In this document: positions 62,804 to 64,000 of the stretch, in pieces | Position numbering within the stretch: the first letter of the stretch is position 1 | Layout: each line of letters opens with the position of its first letter | DNA from: Ruegeria conchae | Lineage (GTDB): Bacteria > Pseudomonadota > Alphaproteobacteria > Rhodobacterales > Rhodobacteraceae | Direction of reading: 5' to 3' | Assembly (NCBI RefSeq): GCF_000192475.1 | Contig: NZ_AEYW01000007.1 | Coordinates: forward strand, 124,001 to 188,000 | DNA length: 64,000 nt | Notes under the pieces: model-generated | Told to the model about the DNA's origin: nothing | The model's database searches: none | Seen by the model: the letters and a program-made list of their open reading frames with translations, nothing else | Made by a program: the position numbers and the translations under genes

Positions 62804-63865
62804 ATGCTCAGAAGATTTATCAAAACCGCAGCGGTGGCCACATCGTTGGTGGCTGCATCCGCGATTGCCGCGACAGCCGCCGACTACACGCTACGCGCCA
62901 CAGCAAACTCGAATGAAAACGACGAAGACTATGACGGTCTGGTCGTTTTCAAAAACTATGTCGAGGCGGCCTCGAACGGAGCCATTGAGGTTGAGCTGTT
63001 TATCGGAACGCAGCTTTGCTCGAACGGTGCCGAGTGCCTGCAGGGCGTGGCGGATGGCACCATCGACATCTACATCTCCACCTCTGGCGGCGCGTCGGGC
63101 ATCTTTCCTTACGTGCAGGTTCTGGACCTGCCATATCTGATGGCCGATGACCGCATTGCCGAACACGTGTTGTCAGGCGATTTCACCCGCAAAATGCGCG
63201 ACATGGCGCTGGAAGATTCCGGTGGCGCGATCCGCTTGATGACCATTGGCAACACCGGTGGCTGGCGCAACTTCGCCAATACGCAGCGTCGTGTTGCCGA
63301 GCCTGCCGATATGGAAGGTCTGAAAATTCGCACAGTCGTGGCCGACCTGCCACAAGAACTGGTTAAGGCTCTTGGTGCCTCGCCGACCCCAATCCCGTGG
63401 CCGGAACTGTTCACCAGCTTCCAGACCGGTGTGGTTGAAGGATCCAAAAACGGCATCACCGACATCATGGGCATGAAATTCCCCGATGCGGGTCTGCAAT
63501 ACGTCACGCTTGATGGTCACGCTTACATGGGTGCGCTGTGGTGGATGAACAACGCCAAATTCCAGGAAATGCCCGAGGACATGCGTCGCGTTGTCGTGGA
63601 TGGTTTTTATGCGCTGCAGCAGGCCACCTTTGCCTCGCCCAAGCGCAAATCGATCCAAGCGTACGAAGATTTTGTTGCTGGCGGAGGTGATCTCTACGTA
63701 CCTACACCCGAGCAGAAAGCCGCGTTCAAAGAGGCTGCAACGCCGGTCTATGCCTGGTTCCAGTCAAACGTGGCACGCGGGGACGAAGTGTTCACTGCGC
63801 TGACCGAGGCCGTTGCAGCGGCTGAGGAGGATGTAAACGCCTCGCGTGATGCGGATCTGAACTAA
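62804..63865 (+). CDS. TRAP transporter solute-binding protein (DctP)
   Basis: 353 residues with a signal peptide of about 26 residues (ending ATAAD). DctP-family marks: ELFIGTQLCSNGAECLQGV, GGWRNFANTQR and the ligand-anion arginine in LKIRTV, then ALGASPTPIPWPELFTSFQTG. The arginine fits binding of a carboxylate or similar anionic ligand. GGGAGG precedes the ATG. Placement after dctM (Q-M-P order) suggests the substrate matches the adjacent oxygenase pathway. Confidence 0.95.
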   Translation: MLRRFIKTAAVATSLVAASAIAATAADYTLRATANSNENDEDYDGLVVFKNYVEAASNGAIEVELFIGTQLCSNGAECLQGVADGTIDIYISTSGGASGIFPYVQVLDLPYLMADDRIAEHVLSGDFTRKMRDMALEDSGGAIRLMTIGNTGGWRNFANTQRRVAEPADMEGLKIRTVVADLPQELVKALGASPTPIPWPELFTSFQTGVVEGSKNGITDIMGMKFPDAGLQYVTLDGHAYMGALWWMNNAKFQEMPEDMRRVVVDGFYALQQATFASPKRKSIQAYEDFVAGGGDLYVPTPEQKAAFKEAATPVYAWFQSNVARGDEVFTALTEAVAAAEEDVNASRDADLN

Positions 63866-63895
63866 ATTGTTGGGTCGGGCCTTTGGGCTCGGCCC

Positions 63896-64000
63896 TCACC
63901 GAAACGGGTACATCCACCCTTTGTAGTCGTTGACCAGAACATGCGCCCTTTCGATCTGCTCCGGCGACATCTTCTTGACCACTTCCTCAAGGCTGATCGC
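63896..64000 (-). CDS. C-terminal end of an unidentified protein (5' end outside window)
   Basis: 34 codons are visible before a TGA at 63898-63896. The tail contains SLEEVVKKMSPEQIERAH and ends GWMYPFR. It has a charged, helical, conserved-looking composition, but no family is recognised. It converges with dctP, 30 bases apart. Confidence 0.5.
   Translation of the reverse strand, partial: AISLEEVVKKMSPEQIERAHVLVNDYKGWMYPFR

Noticed and set aside
1-64000. Mobile elements, CRISPR arrays, rRNA, tRNA genes
   Set aside because: No transposase, integrase, regularly spaced repeats, attachment-site duplication, or tRNA/rRNA signature was seen on either strand by reading.

Overview
The window looks like chromosome from a marine alphaproteobacterium of the Roseobacter group (Rhodobacterales). 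The evidence is gene content and protein sequence: xsc/TauR with SoeABC-type sulfite oxidation, FnrL with ccoNOQP-ccoGHIS, TrcR (DUF1013), TRAP and SLC13 transporters, and moderately high GC with strong G/C third positions. No IS element, prophage, CRISPR array, rRNA or tRNA was seen. Two structured RNAs are clear: a cobalamin riboswitch and the small SRP RNA.

Left end (1-9.1 kb): a sulfonate dissimilation block on the minus strand, in the order tauR, xsc, soeA, soeB, soeC (truncated by the window edge). Xsc would release sulfite from sulfoacetaldehyde and SoeABC would oxidise it to sulfate. Tandem CTGGACYTAA-type TauR boxes precede xsc. A second tandem pair, in the opposite orientation, points at a divergent ArsR-regulator/permease operon.

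9.1-25.4 kb: housekeeping and small genes. These include trcR, a secreted RNase T2, a frameshifted ArsR regulator beside an AHSA1-type protein, dnaX-ybaB-recR (dnaX interrupted at a run of eight C), a tyrosine phosphatase, a riboswitch-controlled DUF1636-like protein, rsgA, SRP RNA, a CpdB-like phosphoesterase, nudC, pheA and a membrane-anchored cytochrome c.

25.5-46 kb: yejABEF peptide importer, an EF-G paralogue with altered switch II, then the microaerobic block hemN / fnrL / glsB-like / usp / ccoNOQP / small ORF / lysR / ccoGHIS. FNR boxes (TTGA-N6-TCAA) lie at the hemN-fnrL, usp-ccoN and ccoG promoters.

46-56.4 kb: secE-nusG and rplK-rplA, separated by three minus-strand genes (class III nucleotidyl cyclase, exported alpha/beta hydrolase, peptidoglycan-binding-domain protein). 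These are followed by an AT-richer methyltransferase-glycosyltransferase fusion and an SLC13-family permease.

Right end (56.4-63.9 kb): a compact catabolic island. A GntR/UTRA regulator and a Gfo/Idh/MocA dehydrogenase are divergent from an SsuD-like flavin monooxygenase, an aldo/keto reductase, a flavin reductase and a DctQ-DctM-DctP TRAP transporter. This resembles the sulfoquinovose-monooxygenase logic but with a TRAP importer, and is the best candidate here for an undescribed organosulfonate pathway; the sulfite it would release could feed SoeABC. The window ends inside an unidentified minus-strand gene.
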